DNA of 64,000 bases from an uncultured Dehalococcoidia bacterium (GCA_958296115.1 OY282442.1:264001-328000), one strand, 5' to 3'; counted from the first letter of the stretch, positions 44,849 through 53,757 are shown. Translations and numbers: made by a program. Notes: generated from the letters alone by a model not told the origin.

Positions 44849-45859
44849 CTAATGTGCGCTGAACTTGATCCTGGGGTCGACGACGGCGAGCAGGATGTCC
44901 GATATGAGGGTGCCGATGACGGTCAGGATGCCCAGCATGAGCACGATGAAGCCCGCTAGCTGTGTGTCCTCGATGAGTATGGCGTCGAGCAGGATAGGCC
45001 CCAGCGTGGGCAGGCTCAGCACAACGGATACTATCACACTGCCGCCCACGAGGCTGGGCAGGAGGTAGCCTATCGTGCTGACGAGGGGGTTGATGGCGAC
45101 GCGCACGGGGTACTTCATGATGAGCTTCGCCGCGCCCACGCCCTTGGCCCTGGCGGTGACCACGTATGGCCTGGCGAGCTCGTCCAGCAGGTTGTTCCTC
45201 ATCACGCGGATCAGGCCGGCTGTGCCGGACGTGCCCAGCACCACGGCCGGTATCCAGAGGTGGTTCAGGAGGTCTATCACCTTCCCGAAGCTCCAGGGGG
45301 CGTCCTTGTAGTCGGCGGAGAAGAGGCCGCCGACGCTCTGGTCAAAGTAGGCGAACGCCACGTACATCAGCACCAGGCCGAGCAGGAAGTCCGGCACGGC
45401 GAGCCCGGTGAACCCCAGCATCGTGAAGGTGTAGTCTCCGATGCTGTGCTGGCGCACGGCGGAGTAGATGCCGACGGGAATGGCGAACGTCCAGGTTACA
45501 ATCACGGTGAAGCCGGTCAGCACGACGGTGAGCCAGAGGCGGTCGCCGATGATCTTCCTGACGGGCTTCTGGGAATTGATCTGGTCCGACCAGACCGCTA
45601 TGGAGCGTCCGAGGTCGCCTTGCGCGAGGTTCGAGACCCACATCCAGTAGCGCATGTACATCGGCTTGTCGAGGCCCAGGTACTCCCGCAGCTCGGCGGC
45701 GATGCGGGGGTCGCCGCCCGAGTCGTTCTGCATGAGCCGGTCGAGGAAGCGATCCGCCGCGTCCCCCTCCGGCAGCTGGATGATGACGAATGAGAGTATG
45801 GAGATGACCCATATGGTGAAGAAGGCCAGGACTATGCGTCGGGACATGTAGGCGAGCAC
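44849..45859 (-). CDS. ABC transporter permease, DppB/OppB family
   Basis: A 336-residue binding-protein-dependent permease: helix 1 RIVLAFFTIWVISILSFVII, the periplasmic loop PRIAAELREYLGLDKPMY, and the EAA-like loop LARPYVVTARAKGVGAAKLI that contacts the ATPase. VGGSVIVSVVLSLPTLGPIL and DPRIKFSAH close it as in OppB/DppB. The start is a GTG with GAGGTGAGG upstream. The next gene on this strand, 14 bases away, is a DNA methyltransferase rather than OppC, so the second permease, ATPases and binding protein are missing here. Peptide, nickel or glycan substrates are all possible. Confidence 0.9.
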   Translation of the reverse strand: MLAYMSRRIVLAFFTIWVISILSFVIIQLPEGDAADRFLDRLMQNDSGGDPRIAAELREYLGLDKPMYMRYWMWVSNLAQGDLGRSIAVWSDQINSQKPVRKIIGDRLWLTVVLTGFTVIVTWTFAIPVGIYSAVRQHSIGDYTFTMLGFTGLAVPDFLLGLVLMYVAFAYFDQSVGGLFSADYKDAPWSFGKVIDLLNHLWIPAVVLGTSGTAGLIRVMRNNLLDELARPYVVTARAKGVGAAKLIMKYPVRVAINPLVSTIGYLLPSLVGGSVIVSVVLSLPTLGPILLDAILIEDTQLAGFIVLMLGILTVIGTLISDILLAVVDPRIKFSAH

Positions 45860-45944
45860 TGCCTCACCTCTTCACAGGCGGCCGCGGAGCGATGATTATG
45901 GAACGCCACTCTATTACAAGCGCGGGGGCCGGTCAACGGGTCGA

Positions 45945-46110
45945 GGCTCCTGAATCATCACCCTCACCCTGACCCTCTCCGTCGAGGGAGAGGGGATGAG
46001 GTGGGGATTCGAGGTTCTTTTCGGCTGACTGGCCGGGCACGGCGGGGGACATGATGGTAGGATAAGCGCGGGACGGGGCAGCAGGCCGGACGCCTGCGCT
46101 CCCAGGAGAG
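45945..46110. repeat. dispersed hairpin repeat copy in the gap before the lipoprotein gene
   Basis: Within the 360-base gap, TGAATCATCACCCTCACCCT is followed by GACCCTCTCCGTCGAGGGAG and AGGGGATGAGGTGGGG, and later by the flank CCGGACGCCTGCGCTCCCAG near 46086. No gene is visible in the rest of the gap. Confidence 0.7.
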
Positions 46111-46235
46111 GGCGCGGGTTCAACCTCGCCCAGTCCGCCCCTACCGGCACGTGTCCCCACCGTGTCGAAAGAACGGCCACGCTGGGCGGCGGCGCTGTCC
46201 GGGGTTCACGTGGTCGGATGAACAGCGAGGGTGAA

Positions 46236-47162
46236 ATGAGTTCAGGTCTAGCGGGTCGTCGAGAGGAGCGCGGCTGGGTTCGCGCGGCAGCCTTCTTCGT
46301 GTTCGCGGCGGCGGTCCTGTTCATGGTCGGCTGCTCCGGGGATGCGGAGCCTACGACTGTTCCTACCACGGCGGCAGCGCCTACCGCGGCGGCGGCGGAG
46401 CCGTCGGCAGCGCCTACCATGGCGGCAGCGCCTGCGGCTGTACCTACTGCGGCGGCCGCGCCGCCGGCTGTTCCTACTATGGCGGTTGAGCCTATGGCTG
46501 CGCCTACTGCGGCGGTTGAGCCTACGGCTGTTCCTACTACGGCGGCTGAGCCTACGGCTGTTCCTGTCGCGGCGAGCGCAGGCTCTTCAGGTTCCCCAGC
46601 GGAAGCGGCGGCGGCAGCTGTGTTCCCCTTCGAGCGGTTTAGCGGGCTGGAGGGCTGCGCCTCGGGCGCTTCGAAGGACGACCAGAAGGCGGCGCTTGTC
46701 GGGATGGCCAAGTCCTTCTTCGCAGGCAACACGGCGTACGACGAAGAGAGGCCGAGGATAACCCACCTGGGAGGCACCGCCGTTGAGCCGACCGCCCGGG
46801 ACGACCGCAGGAGCGGGGGCATCCGGTTGATAATCGAGTTCAACGGCGACGACAACGGGGAGGTGGCGGAGAAGAAGGCCAGCCTCGACCTGTGGATGCG
46901 CGAGACATACAACGCGCTCTATAACGCAGGATGCGACCTGCTCACGATAGTGGAGATGTCCGGTTACGGCGAAGCCCTGGGCCGCCATCCCATCGGCCCG
47001 GCCGCTCTTTCATGGGCCATAGTCTTCAAGACCAGGATGACGAAGGACGTGGCGGAGTCCGTAGATTGGGCGAACAAGGACAATCTCAACTTCGACGACA
47101 TCTGGGAAACGATGATCTTGAACTTCAGGTGGGAGCAGGCCCTCAAGGGCGGGGGCGAGTGA
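46236..47162 (+). CDS. lipoprotein with Ala-Pro-Thr repeats, unknown function
   Basis: About 308 residues from the ATG at 46236 (AGGG five bases upstream; an ATG six codons earlier is possible). The signal peptide ends LFMVGC. Residues 35-125 are low-complexity repeats such as AVPTTAAEPTA, encoded by 30-base DNA repeats. The globular part (from about 135) has two cysteines (LEGCASGA, NAGCDLLT), GGIRLIIEFNGDDNG and a tryptophan-rich end (IWETMILNFRWEQALK). It resembles no family I can name. An extracytoplasmic position is likely. The two Cys could form a disulfide. Confidence 0.7.
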   Translation: MSSGLAGRREERGWVRAAAFFVFAAAVLFMVGCSGDAEPTTVPTTAAAPTAAAAEPSAAPTMAAAPAAVPTAAAAPPAVPTMAVEPMAAPTAAVEPTAVPTTAAEPTAVPVAASAGSSGSPAEAAAAAVFPFERFSGLEGCASGASKDDQKAALVGMAKSFFAGNTAYDEERPRITHLGGTAVEPTARDDRRSGGIRLIIEFNGDDNGEVAEKKASLDLWMRETYNALYNAGCDLLTIVEMSGYGEALGRHPIGPAALSWAIVFKTRMTKDVAESVDWANKDNLNFDDIWETMILNFRWEQALKGGGE

Positions 47163-47244
47163 TTGATGCGAGCGCTGCCTTTCGGCAAGGGCCGGAGCGC
47201 GAATAGTATGGCTTCCGCGATGAGGGAGAGGGCGGTGAGGACGG

Positions 47245-48084
47245 ATTAGCGCCTACGCGGACAGCGTCGAAGAGATACTGAAGGGCGCGTTCGATCTGCA
47301 CGTGCATTCGAGGCCCGACCCGGAGGGCCGCCTGCGGATGGATGCCCTGGACACGGCGCGCCATGCCCAGGAAGCGGGGATGGCGGGCTTCGTTCTGAAG
47401 TCGCACTACTACCCGACGGCTCCAATTGCCGCGATGCTGACGCGAGTGTATCCGGGCCTGGAGGCGCTCGGCTCCGTGGCGCTGAACGACGAGGTGGGCG
47501 GCCTCAACGTCAAGGCCGTGGAGGCTGCGGCAAAGACGGGGGCGCGGGTCGTCTGGATGCCGACTTTCAGCGCTCACCATTACACGTCAGGGCAGGGCGG
47601 AGGGCCCGGCATCGAGATAGCGGACGGCGGGGAGCTTGCGCCGGCGGTCCTGGAGATACTGGAGGTTGCGAGGAGCGGCGATATGGTCGTGGCGTCGGGC
47701 CATGTCTCGCCCAGCGAGGCCATCACGCTATTCCGGGCGGCGCGGGACATGGGCGTTACTCGGCTCCTGGCAACCCATCCCGCGCAGTGGTCGTCCATGG
47801 AAGAGATGGTCGAGATGACGAGGCTCGGGGCGCGCGTGGAGCACACGTTCCTGTCGTGTATGCCCTCCCGGGGTCGGACCACGCCGGCCGAGATGGCCGC
47901 GCTTATAGGCGCGCTGGGGCCGGAGCGCTGCGTGGTGACGTCGGACTTTGGGCAGTGGATGAACCCGCCGCCGGCCGAGGGTATGCGGATGGCAATAGCG
48001 GAGCTGCTCAACGCTGGGATGACGCCCGCCGATGTTGCGGCAGTCGTGAAAGTCAACCCGCAGTCGCTCGTTGGGCTGGGTTGA
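47245..48084 (+). CDS. DUF6282-like amidohydrolase-fold protein with non-canonical start
   Basis: The conserved N-terminus ILKGAFDLHVHSRPDPEGR includes the HxH metal pair, and GFVLKSHYYPT, ARVVWMPTFSAHHY, VVASGHVSPSEAITL, LLATHPAQWSSMEEM and CVVTSDFGQWMNP follow, as in metal-dependent hydrolases of the DUF6282 type. No ATG, GTG or TTG lies between the in-frame stop at 47236-47238 and HVH; the GTG inside HVH (47302) would remove the first metal His. The ATT at 47245 has GGTGAGG just upstream and is the best alternative; a CTG at 47278 is also possible. Length 279 residues from ATT. The substrate is unknown. Confidence 0.75.
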   Translation: MSAYADSVEEILKGAFDLHVHSRPDPEGRLRMDALDTARHAQEAGMAGFVLKSHYYPTAPIAAMLTRVYPGLEALGSVALNDEVGGLNVKAVEAAAKTGARVVWMPTFSAHHYTSGQGGGPGIEIADGGELAPAVLEILEVARSGDMVVASGHVSPSEAITLFRAARDMGVTRLLATHPAQWSSMEEMVEMTRLGARVEHTFLSCMPSRGRTTPAEMAALIGALGPERCVVTSDFGQWMNPPPAEGMRMAIAELLNAGMTPADVAAVVKVNPQSLVGLG

Positions 48085-48086
48085 CG

Positions 48087-48830
48087 CTACCTTCGGGACA
48101 GCTCTTTAGAGGCGCGTCGGAGGCCGACGAATCTGAGCCGGAGGAGTCCCTTGAGGTCTTCCCAGGCGGTGCGGACTATCTTGACTCGGCTGTCGGGGTC
48201 GTCGGTCCACCGCACTGGAATCTCGTGGATAGGGTAGCCGTTCTTCTCGGCCAGCAGGAGGAGCTCGGTGTCGAAGAACCAGGCCTTATCTTCTACGAGG
48301 GGCAGGAGGTCTTGGGCGGCGCGGCTGGAGATGGCCTTGAATCCGCATTGCGCGTCTCGGAATCCCGTGAGGAACATCGCGCGGAACAGCAGGCTATAGC
48401 TTCTCGAGAGGAACTCGCGGAGCGGAGATCGGCCGATGACCGTTGCGCCCTTCTTGAGGCGCGAGCCTATCGCCAAGTCGTATTCGCCGGAGCTTATGGA
48501 CGCCACCAGGCTGGGTACGGCTGCCAGGTCAGTGGAGAGGTCTATGTCCATGTAGCCGACGATGTCGGCCTCGCTCTCCAGCCACGCTCTCTTGAGGGCG
48601 CGCCCGCGTCCGCGCCGCTCCAGCCTGACGCAGCCGATGCGGTCGTGGGAGCGCGTGAGCTGGGCGGCGACATCGGGGGTCGAGTCCGTGGAGCCGTTGT
48701 CGGCGACCACGATTCGCCAGTCGTAGTCTGCGAGGTTGTCGGCCAGATACTCGTGGAGCCGGACGGCGCTTCGCCGCAGAGATCGCTCCTCGTTGAGCAC
48801 GGGCAACACGATCTCTACCGAAGGGGGCAC
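48087..48830 (-). CDS. family 2 glycosyltransferase (dolichol-phosphate mannosyltransferase-like)
   Basis: About 247 residues. VEIVLPVLNEERSLRRSAVR, RIVVADNGSTDSTPDVAAQL, GYMDIDLSTDLAAVPSLVAS (DxD metal motif) and AIGSRLKKGATVIGRSPLRE match GT2 enzymes of the DPM1/GtrB type, which move a sugar from NDP-sugar to a polyprenyl phosphate. FRDAQCGFKAISSRAAQDLL is characteristic. There is no C-terminal membrane pair, so it is the short cytosolic form. I chose the GTG at 48830 with CAGGAG seven bases upstream, because the upstream in-frame ATG overlaps a TAGAAT -10 box. It might supply lipid-linked sugar to the GT-C protein at 38.9 kb; this is inference. Confidence 0.88.
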   Translation of the reverse strand: MPPSVEIVLPVLNEERSLRRSAVRLHEYLADNLADYDWRIVVADNGSTDSTPDVAAQLTRSHDRIGCVRLERRGRGRALKRAWLESEADIVGYMDIDLSTDLAAVPSLVASISSGEYDLAIGSRLKKGATVIGRSPLREFLSRSYSLLFRAMFLTGFRDAQCGFKAISSRAAQDLLPLVEDKAWFFDTELLLLAEKNGYPIHEIPVRWTDDPDSRVKIVRTAWEDLKGLLRLRFVGLRRASKELSRR

Positions 48831-48911
48831 GGCAAACTCCTGGGAGTCCAAGACCGCGGCGGCGCATCCTCGATAGCGGATGTCTTTATCGAAAGCAGGC
48901 CCATTTCGCAT

Positions 48912-48917
48912 ATTCTA
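48912..48917 (-). promoter_or_regulatory. possible -10 box of the GT2 gene
   Basis: On the minus strand the sequence TAGAAT precedes an in-frame ATG by a single base. A -35 is not clear (CTTCGC at 17 bases). Its position supports the downstream GTG start for the gene. Confidence 0.3.
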
Positions 48918-48994
48918 ACTCATTCCCGGGCCTTGCGAAGGCCGCGTAGGGGGATGAAAATGGAGTGGCGCAGGGCGGCGCAACGAGGTCGGCT

Positions 48995-50527
48995 ATGAAG
49001 GCGTGGATGGCATTGTTGGGCGGGGCGGCGCTGGCGGCGCTGGCGGCGGGGGTCGCGTATGCCCATGGCTTTGGGGAGCGGTACGACCTGCCGATACCGT
49101 TGAACCTGTTCGTGGTTGGCGCGGCGGCGACGGTCGCGGCTTCGTTCGTGGTCATCTCGTTGTTCGCGCGGGGCGGCTCCGGGCGGGTCTCGTATCCGAG
49201 GCACAACCTGCTGGACGCGCCGATAGTCGGGCCTTTGCTGTCGAGCCGCGCGCTCCTTGGGGGCGTTCGCGTCCTGTCGGCCGGTGTCTTCCTGCTAGTG
49301 GTTGCGGCGGGGCTGGTCGGGGTGAACAGGCCGCTGGAGAACCTGTCTCCGACGTTCGTGTGGGTCATCTTCTGGGTCGGCATGGGATACGTGAGCTCGC
49401 TGGTCGGGAACGTGTGGACGGCGGTCAATCCCTGGAAGGCGATATTCGAGTGGGGAGAGAGGCTGTTCGGCGGTTCGGGCGGGCCGATGTTCCGGTATCC
49501 GCGGGGCTGGGACGCCTGGCCTGCGGCGGCGCTCTTCTTCGTGTTCGTATGGCTGGAGAACGTATACACGGGAGCGGCCAAGCCGTTCAACCTGTCCATT
49601 CTGATATTGCTCTATTCGCTGGTTACGTGGGGAGGGATGCTGGCGTTCGGCAAGCATGAGTGGCTGAGGCGCGGCGAGTTCTTTTCGGTATTGTTCGGGT
49701 TCTTCGCCCGGTTCTCTCCGGTCGAGGCGCGGGTCATGGGGGGCAGGACTTGCCGGGCCTGCTCGTCGTCGTGCGAGCCATACGGTGACGGCTGCGTGGA
49801 CTGCCTGGAATGCTTCGAGACGGCGGGGCGGGATGGAGCGGTGCGCCAAGTCAACCTGAGGCCCTACGCTGTGGGGCTGACGCTGCCCGGCCGGTTGTCG
49901 GTCTCTGGGGCGGCATTCGTGATATTGATGCTGGCGAGCGTAACGTTCGACGGGCTGTCCGAGACTCGGCTCTGGCGCGGCGCGCAGAACGCGCTGTATT
50001 CGACGGCGTCCTCGACAGGCATGGACCCGCTGGGCGTTATCGACACACTGGGGCTCGCGGCGGCTCCGCTGGCGTTCCTAGGGGTCTATCTGGCGTTTGC
50101 GTGGATGATTCGCAGGCTGTCCGGCGAGGAGGCGGGGGTCTTGGAGATTGCGAGGGCGTTCGCGCTATCGCTGATTCCAATCGCCATTGCCTACAACCTG
50201 GCGCACTTCATAGGATACCTGGCGGCGCAGGGGCAGTTCATCATACCGCTGGCGTCGGACCCGTTCGGGTTCGGGTGGGACCTGCTGGGGACAGCCGGGT
50301 ACAAGATAGACCTGGACGTTATCGGGGCGCAGGCGGTGTGGTACATCTCGGTCGGGGCGATAGTGCTAGGGCACGTGGCGTCGGTCTATGCGGCGCACGT
50401 GGTCTCGCTGGGTAGGCCGGTGAGCAGGGCGTCGGCGCTGAGGGGACAGTATCCGATGCTTGGGTTGATGGTGGTGTACACGGCGAGCAGTTTGTGGATC
50501 ATCGCGCAGCCGATAGTTTCGCAGTAA
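48995..50527 (+). CDS. polytopic membrane protein with cysteine-rich loop (fenitrothion-hydrolase-like family)
   Basis: A 510-residue protein with about 12-13 hydrophobic segments. The N-terminus MKAWMALLGGAALAALAAGV is signal-like, followed by YAHGFGERYDLPIPLNLFVV, a block I recall from membrane proteins annotated as fenitrothion hydrolase. A cytosolic or external loop near residues 250-275 has six cysteines (CRACSSSCEPYGDGCVDCLE plus C), patterned like an iron-sulfur or zinc site. Histidines occur in the later helices (NLAHFIGY, LGHVASVYAAHVV). The ATG at 48995 has GAGGTCGG upstream. The activity is unproven for this branch; metal or redox function is inference. Confidence 0.68.
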   Translation: MKAWMALLGGAALAALAAGVAYAHGFGERYDLPIPLNLFVVGAAATVAASFVVISLFARGGSGRVSYPRHNLLDAPIVGPLLSSRALLGGVRVLSAGVFLLVVAAGLVGVNRPLENLSPTFVWVIFWVGMGYVSSLVGNVWTAVNPWKAIFEWGERLFGGSGGPMFRYPRGWDAWPAAALFFVFVWLENVYTGAAKPFNLSILILLYSLVTWGGMLAFGKHEWLRRGEFFSVLFGFFARFSPVEARVMGGRTCRACSSSCEPYGDGCVDCLECFETAGRDGAVRQVNLRPYAVGLTLPGRLSVSGAAFVILMLASVTFDGLSETRLWRGAQNALYSTASSTGMDPLGVIDTLGLAAAPLAFLGVYLAFAWMIRRLSGEEAGVLEIARAFALSLIPIAIAYNLAHFIGYLAAQGQFIIPLASDPFGFGWDLLGTAGYKIDLDVIGAQAVWYISVGAIVLGHVASVYAAHVVSLGRPVSRASALRGQYPMLGLMVVYTASSLWIIAQPIVSQ

Positions 50528-50600
50528 GTAACAGCCTTGAATGTTGGCGGGCATTCCTGTTAGGTTCAATGGGGATGAACAACTAGGAGGAGTTGACGAG

Positions 50601-51515
50601 ATGATTCGTTCTCTAAGCTTGGGGCTCAGCAGCATCGCCATAATAGTGGCAATAGCCGCGCTGGTACTGTCCGCGGTCGCGGTCAGCGGGGGCGCCGGGA
50701 GGTCCGGGACGGCTGCCGGGTCGTCCATCTCGAAGCTGCACGAGCCGGGCAGCTATACCAAGAGCTTCGTGTCGCAGGCGGTCGAGCGGTACGACGACGA
50801 GGGACGCGGGGAGACCATCGCCTACTACAACACGAAGGGGAGCATGGACGGCGACTGGTACGTCTTCATCATCGACGAGAGTGCCGGCGTCGTGTCCCAT
50901 GCGGCGCGTCCTGAGCGCCTGGGGTTGAAGTTCGAGGACATGGTGGACGTGTCGGGGTACAACTACGGGGCGGACTTCGCGGCGGCGACGGAGGACGGCG
51001 CCTGGGTTACCTATACCTACCTGAACCCGGCGAACGGGTTCTACGAGAAGAAGCATTCGTGGGTGGTGGAGCGCGACGGGCTGATATTCGGTTCTGGGTG
51101 GTACGAGCGGTCCGCGCCGTCGCTGCTTCCGTCGAAGTCCGACCAGCCGGCGTTCACGAAGGCGTTCGTGGAGCGGGCGCTGAGGTTCTACCAGTCGCAG
51201 GGCCGCGACGCGGCGTTCGCGCGCTACAACAGCATGGCGAGCGTCGATGGAGATTGGTACCTGTTCGTGTTGGAGGATGACAAGATAATCGTTCACCCGA
51301 CCATCGCGGAGCTCATCGGGGAGGACATAAAGGGGCCTGCGGGCACGGACAGCTCGGGTTACAAATTCGGGCTGGACATGTTGTCGACGACGGAGGCCGG
51401 CAAGTGGGTTGACTACACCTACCTGAATCCTGCGAATGGCCGGGAGGAGAAGAAGCACGCGTGGGTCGTGCTGCACGACGGGCTGATCTTCGGGTCTGGG
51501 TGGTACGAGAGATAG
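50601..51515 (+). CDS. membrane-anchored protein with two tandem cache domains
   Basis: A 304-residue protein. One N-terminal helix (SIAIIVAIAALVLSAVAVSG) is followed by two homologous cache units, about residues 50-165 and 175-304. Shared blocks are AFV(S/E)(Q/R)A-RYDDEGRGETIA or RFYQSQGRDAAFA, then DGDWYVFIIDE or DGDWYLFVLED, YTYLNPANG, EKKHSWVV or EKKHAWVV, and LIFGSGWYER at both ends. It matches extracytoplasmic sensors with single_cache or dCache folds, but no kinase, chemoreceptor or cyclase domain follows. It may bind a small carboxylate or amine and pass it to a separate partner. A strong GGAGGAG site precedes the ATG. Confidence 0.85.
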   Translation: MIRSLSLGLSSIAIIVAIAALVLSAVAVSGGAGRSGTAAGSSISKLHEPGSYTKSFVSQAVERYDDEGRGETIAYYNTKGSMDGDWYVFIIDESAGVVSHAARPERLGLKFEDMVDVSGYNYGADFAAATEDGAWVTYTYLNPANGFYEKKHSWVVERDGLIFGSGWYERSAPSLLPSKSDQPAFTKAFVERALRFYQSQGRDAAFARYNSMASVDGDWYLFVLEDDKIIVHPTIAELIGEDIKGPAGTDSSGYKFGLDMLSTTEAGKWVDYTYLNPANGREEKKHAWVVLHDGLIFGSGWYER

Positions 51516-51552
51516 GGATCGAGTGGAGAGCTAGGCTCCGGGAGGCAGAGGC

Positions 51553-52638
51553 ATGAAGACGTACAGGGCGGCGCTGATTGGATGCAGCCGGATGGGGGCG
51601 TTCATAGACAACGAGGTTCCGGCGAGCAGCTATCCGTATTCGCACGCGGCGGGGTACGAGGCGTGCGATAGGACGGAGCTGGTTGCGTGCTCGGACCTTC
51701 GGGCTGACGTGATGGCGCAGGTTGGGGAGCGTTACGGAGTTCCCTCTGAGCGGCAGTACACGGATTACAAGGAGCTGCTGGAGCGTGAGCGGCCGGACAT
51801 CGTGAGCGTGGCGACGCAGCCGGAGCCGCGCTCGGAGATAGTGGTGTATGCCGCGAATCACGGAGTTCGGGCCATCTACGCGGAGAAGGCGATGGCGGCT
51901 TCGATGCGCGAGGCGGACGCTATCGTGGAGGCGTGCGAGAGCAACGGGACGTTCTTCAACCTGGGGACGAACCGCCGGTGGGACCGGGGGTTCGACGTGA
52001 TGAAGGGGATAATCGACAGCGGCCGTCTTGGGGCTCTGAGGGCGCTGACCATCTATGGGACGAGCAACCTGTTCAACGGCGCGAGCCACTCGTTCGACCT
52101 GATAATGCGGCTGAACAGCGACCGCCCGGCGGTGTGGGTCCAGGGGCTGCTGCGTGACGCCGACCACGCGATAGAGGACGGAAGGATAACGATAGACCCG
52201 GTCGGCGAGGGCATCATCCAGTTCGAGAACGGGGTGACGGGGTACGCGCTGAACGCTGGGGTTCGCAGGGCGGAGTGGGAGGCGGTGTGCGAGGACGGAG
52301 TAGTTACGGCGCTGTCGAACGGGGCTGAGTGGCAGGTGCGCGAGCCGGGCGAGCCGGACCATCGGGGCCGGAAGCGGCTTGTGGCGGGCGAGTTTCCGGA
52401 GTACGAGTGGAAGAGCTCCACGCTCGCGCTGGTCGAGGACATGGTTCACGCGCTGGACACTGGGGAGCCGACGCGGTGCGGCGCGCGGGTGGCGCGGGCG
52501 AGCACGGAGTTGATATTCGCGGTAATAGAGTCGCACCTTCGAGACGGCGCGCGGGTGAGCATTCCGCTGCGGGACAGCGCTATACGGATGGAGCGCGGCA
52601 TTCCCGCCAAGCAGCCGAGATTCGCCCGGCAGGACTGA
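51553..52638 (+). CDS. Gfo/Idh/MocA-family oxidoreductase, tandem paralogue 1
   Basis: A 361-residue protein: MKTYRAALIGCSRMGAFIDN (Rossmann GxxxxG), HSAAGYEACDRTELVACSDL-like ligand region, ERPDIVSVATQPEPRSEIVV and the catalytic EKAMAASMREADAIVEACES. Residues 130 onward are the Gfo/Idh C-terminal domain (NRRWDRGFDVMKGIIDSGRL, NGVTGYALNAG). It is directly followed by a paralogue with the same start block, so the two form an operon, probably with DUF503 and the cache gene upstream. A GGGAGGCAGAGGC site precedes the ATG. Substrate unknown. Confidence 0.92.
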   Translation: MKTYRAALIGCSRMGAFIDNEVPASSYPYSHAAGYEACDRTELVACSDLRADVMAQVGERYGVPSERQYTDYKELLERERPDIVSVATQPEPRSEIVVYAANHGVRAIYAEKAMAASMREADAIVEACESNGTFFNLGTNRRWDRGFDVMKGIIDSGRLGALRALTIYGTSNLFNGASHSFDLIMRLNSDRPAVWVQGLLRDADHAIEDGRITIDPVGEGIIQFENGVTGYALNAGVRRAEWEAVCEDGVVTALSNGAEWQVREPGEPDHRGRKRLVAGEFPEYEWKSSTLALVEDMVHALDTGEPTRCGARVARASTELIFAVIESHLRDGARVSIPLRDSAIRMERGIPAKQPRFARQD

Positions 52639-52673
52639 ACCGCGCCGAATCCGATACCCGCAAGGAGGGACGC

Positions 52674-53753
52674 ATGAAGACGTACAAGGCGGCGGTCATT
52701 GGCTGCAGCAGGATGGGCGCGTTCATAGACAACGAGGTCGTGGGCGCTCCTGGGCACGTTCCGCCCTACGCTCACACCGCTGTCTTCTACGCCTGCCCGC
52801 GCACGGACTTGGCAGCTTGCTCGGACATTCGGGTCGAGGTGATGGAGGAGGTCGGCAGGCAGTTCGACATACCGAAGGAGCGGCAGTACACGGACTACAA
52901 GGAGCTGATCGACAGGGAGCGGCCGGACATCGTGAGCGTGGCGACGCAGCCGGAGCACCGGGCTGAGATCGTGATATACGCGGTCGAGCATGGCGCGAAA
53001 GCTATCTACGCCGAGAAGGCGCTGTCGGCATCCATGGCCGAGGCTGACGCTATCCTGGAGGCGTGCGAGCGTAACGGGGCCGTGTTGAACCTGGGCACGC
53101 AGCGGCGGTGGCATCCGGGCTTCGTGAAGATGCGCGAGGTGATAGAGAGCGGGCGCGTCGGCGCTCTGAAGACGGTGGTGTTCGGCGCGAGCAGCCTCTT
53201 CAACGGCGCGAGCCACCACTACGACAACCTGTTGTTCCTGAACGGCGACGCTCGGGCGGAGTGGGCGCAGATGAGCCTGGTCGAGGGGAATTGGGACATC
53301 GTGGGCGACAGGCTCACGGAGGACCCGGTGTCCCATGGGGTTATCCAGTTCGAGAATGGGGTAACGGCCTACGCGGTCCTGTCCCCGCGCGAGATCGAGT
53401 GGGAGGCGTCGTGCGAGCGGGGCACGTTGACGGCGTGGCCGGGGTCGCAGTACAGGCTGCGTGAGGAGGGGCCTCCCGGTTACAGGGGGTCGCCCACGAT
53501 GGTTGCGGGGCGGTTCCCGCGCTACAAGCCTTACAGCTCGAACCTTCGGCTCGTGGAAGACCTGGTTCATTCTCTGGACACGGGCGAGCCTCCCAAGGGC
53601 GGCGCCAGGGCGGCGCATGCGGGCACGGAGCTGATATTCGCCAGCATCGAGTCGCACCTGCGCGGCGGCGCGCGCGTGGAGCTGCCGCTGGAGGGCAGCA
53701 AGGTGCATCTGCGGCGGGACCGGGACCCTCGGCCGCCGAGGTTCAGGCCGTAG
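52674..53753 (+). CDS. Gfo/Idh/MocA-family oxidoreductase, tandem paralogue 2
   Basis: A 359-residue paralogue of the previous gene, sharing MKTYKAAVIGCSRMGAFIDN, ERQYTDYKELIDRERPDIVS, the EKALSASMAEADAILEACER catalytic block and NGASHHYDNLLFLNGDARAE. The ATG at 52674 has an AAGGAGGG site four bases upstream; the frame opens much earlier but lies inside the first paralogue. Differences concentrate in the substrate domain, so the two may handle related substrates or form a heteromer. The nearest third relative is at 6.9-8.0 kb. Confidence 0.93.
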   Translation: MKTYKAAVIGCSRMGAFIDNEVVGAPGHVPPYAHTAVFYACPRTDLAACSDIRVEVMEEVGRQFDIPKERQYTDYKELIDRERPDIVSVATQPEHRAEIVIYAVEHGAKAIYAEKALSASMAEADAILEACERNGAVLNLGTQRRWHPGFVKMREVIESGRVGALKTVVFGASSLFNGASHHYDNLLFLNGDARAEWAQMSLVEGNWDIVGDRLTEDPVSHGVIQFENGVTAYAVLSPREIEWEASCERGTLTAWPGSQYRLREEGPPGYRGSPTMVAGRFPRYKPYSSNLRLVEDLVHSLDTGEPPKGGARAAHAGTELIFASIESHLRGGARVELPLEGSKVHLRRDRDPRPPRFRP

Positions 53754-53757
53754 CAGG

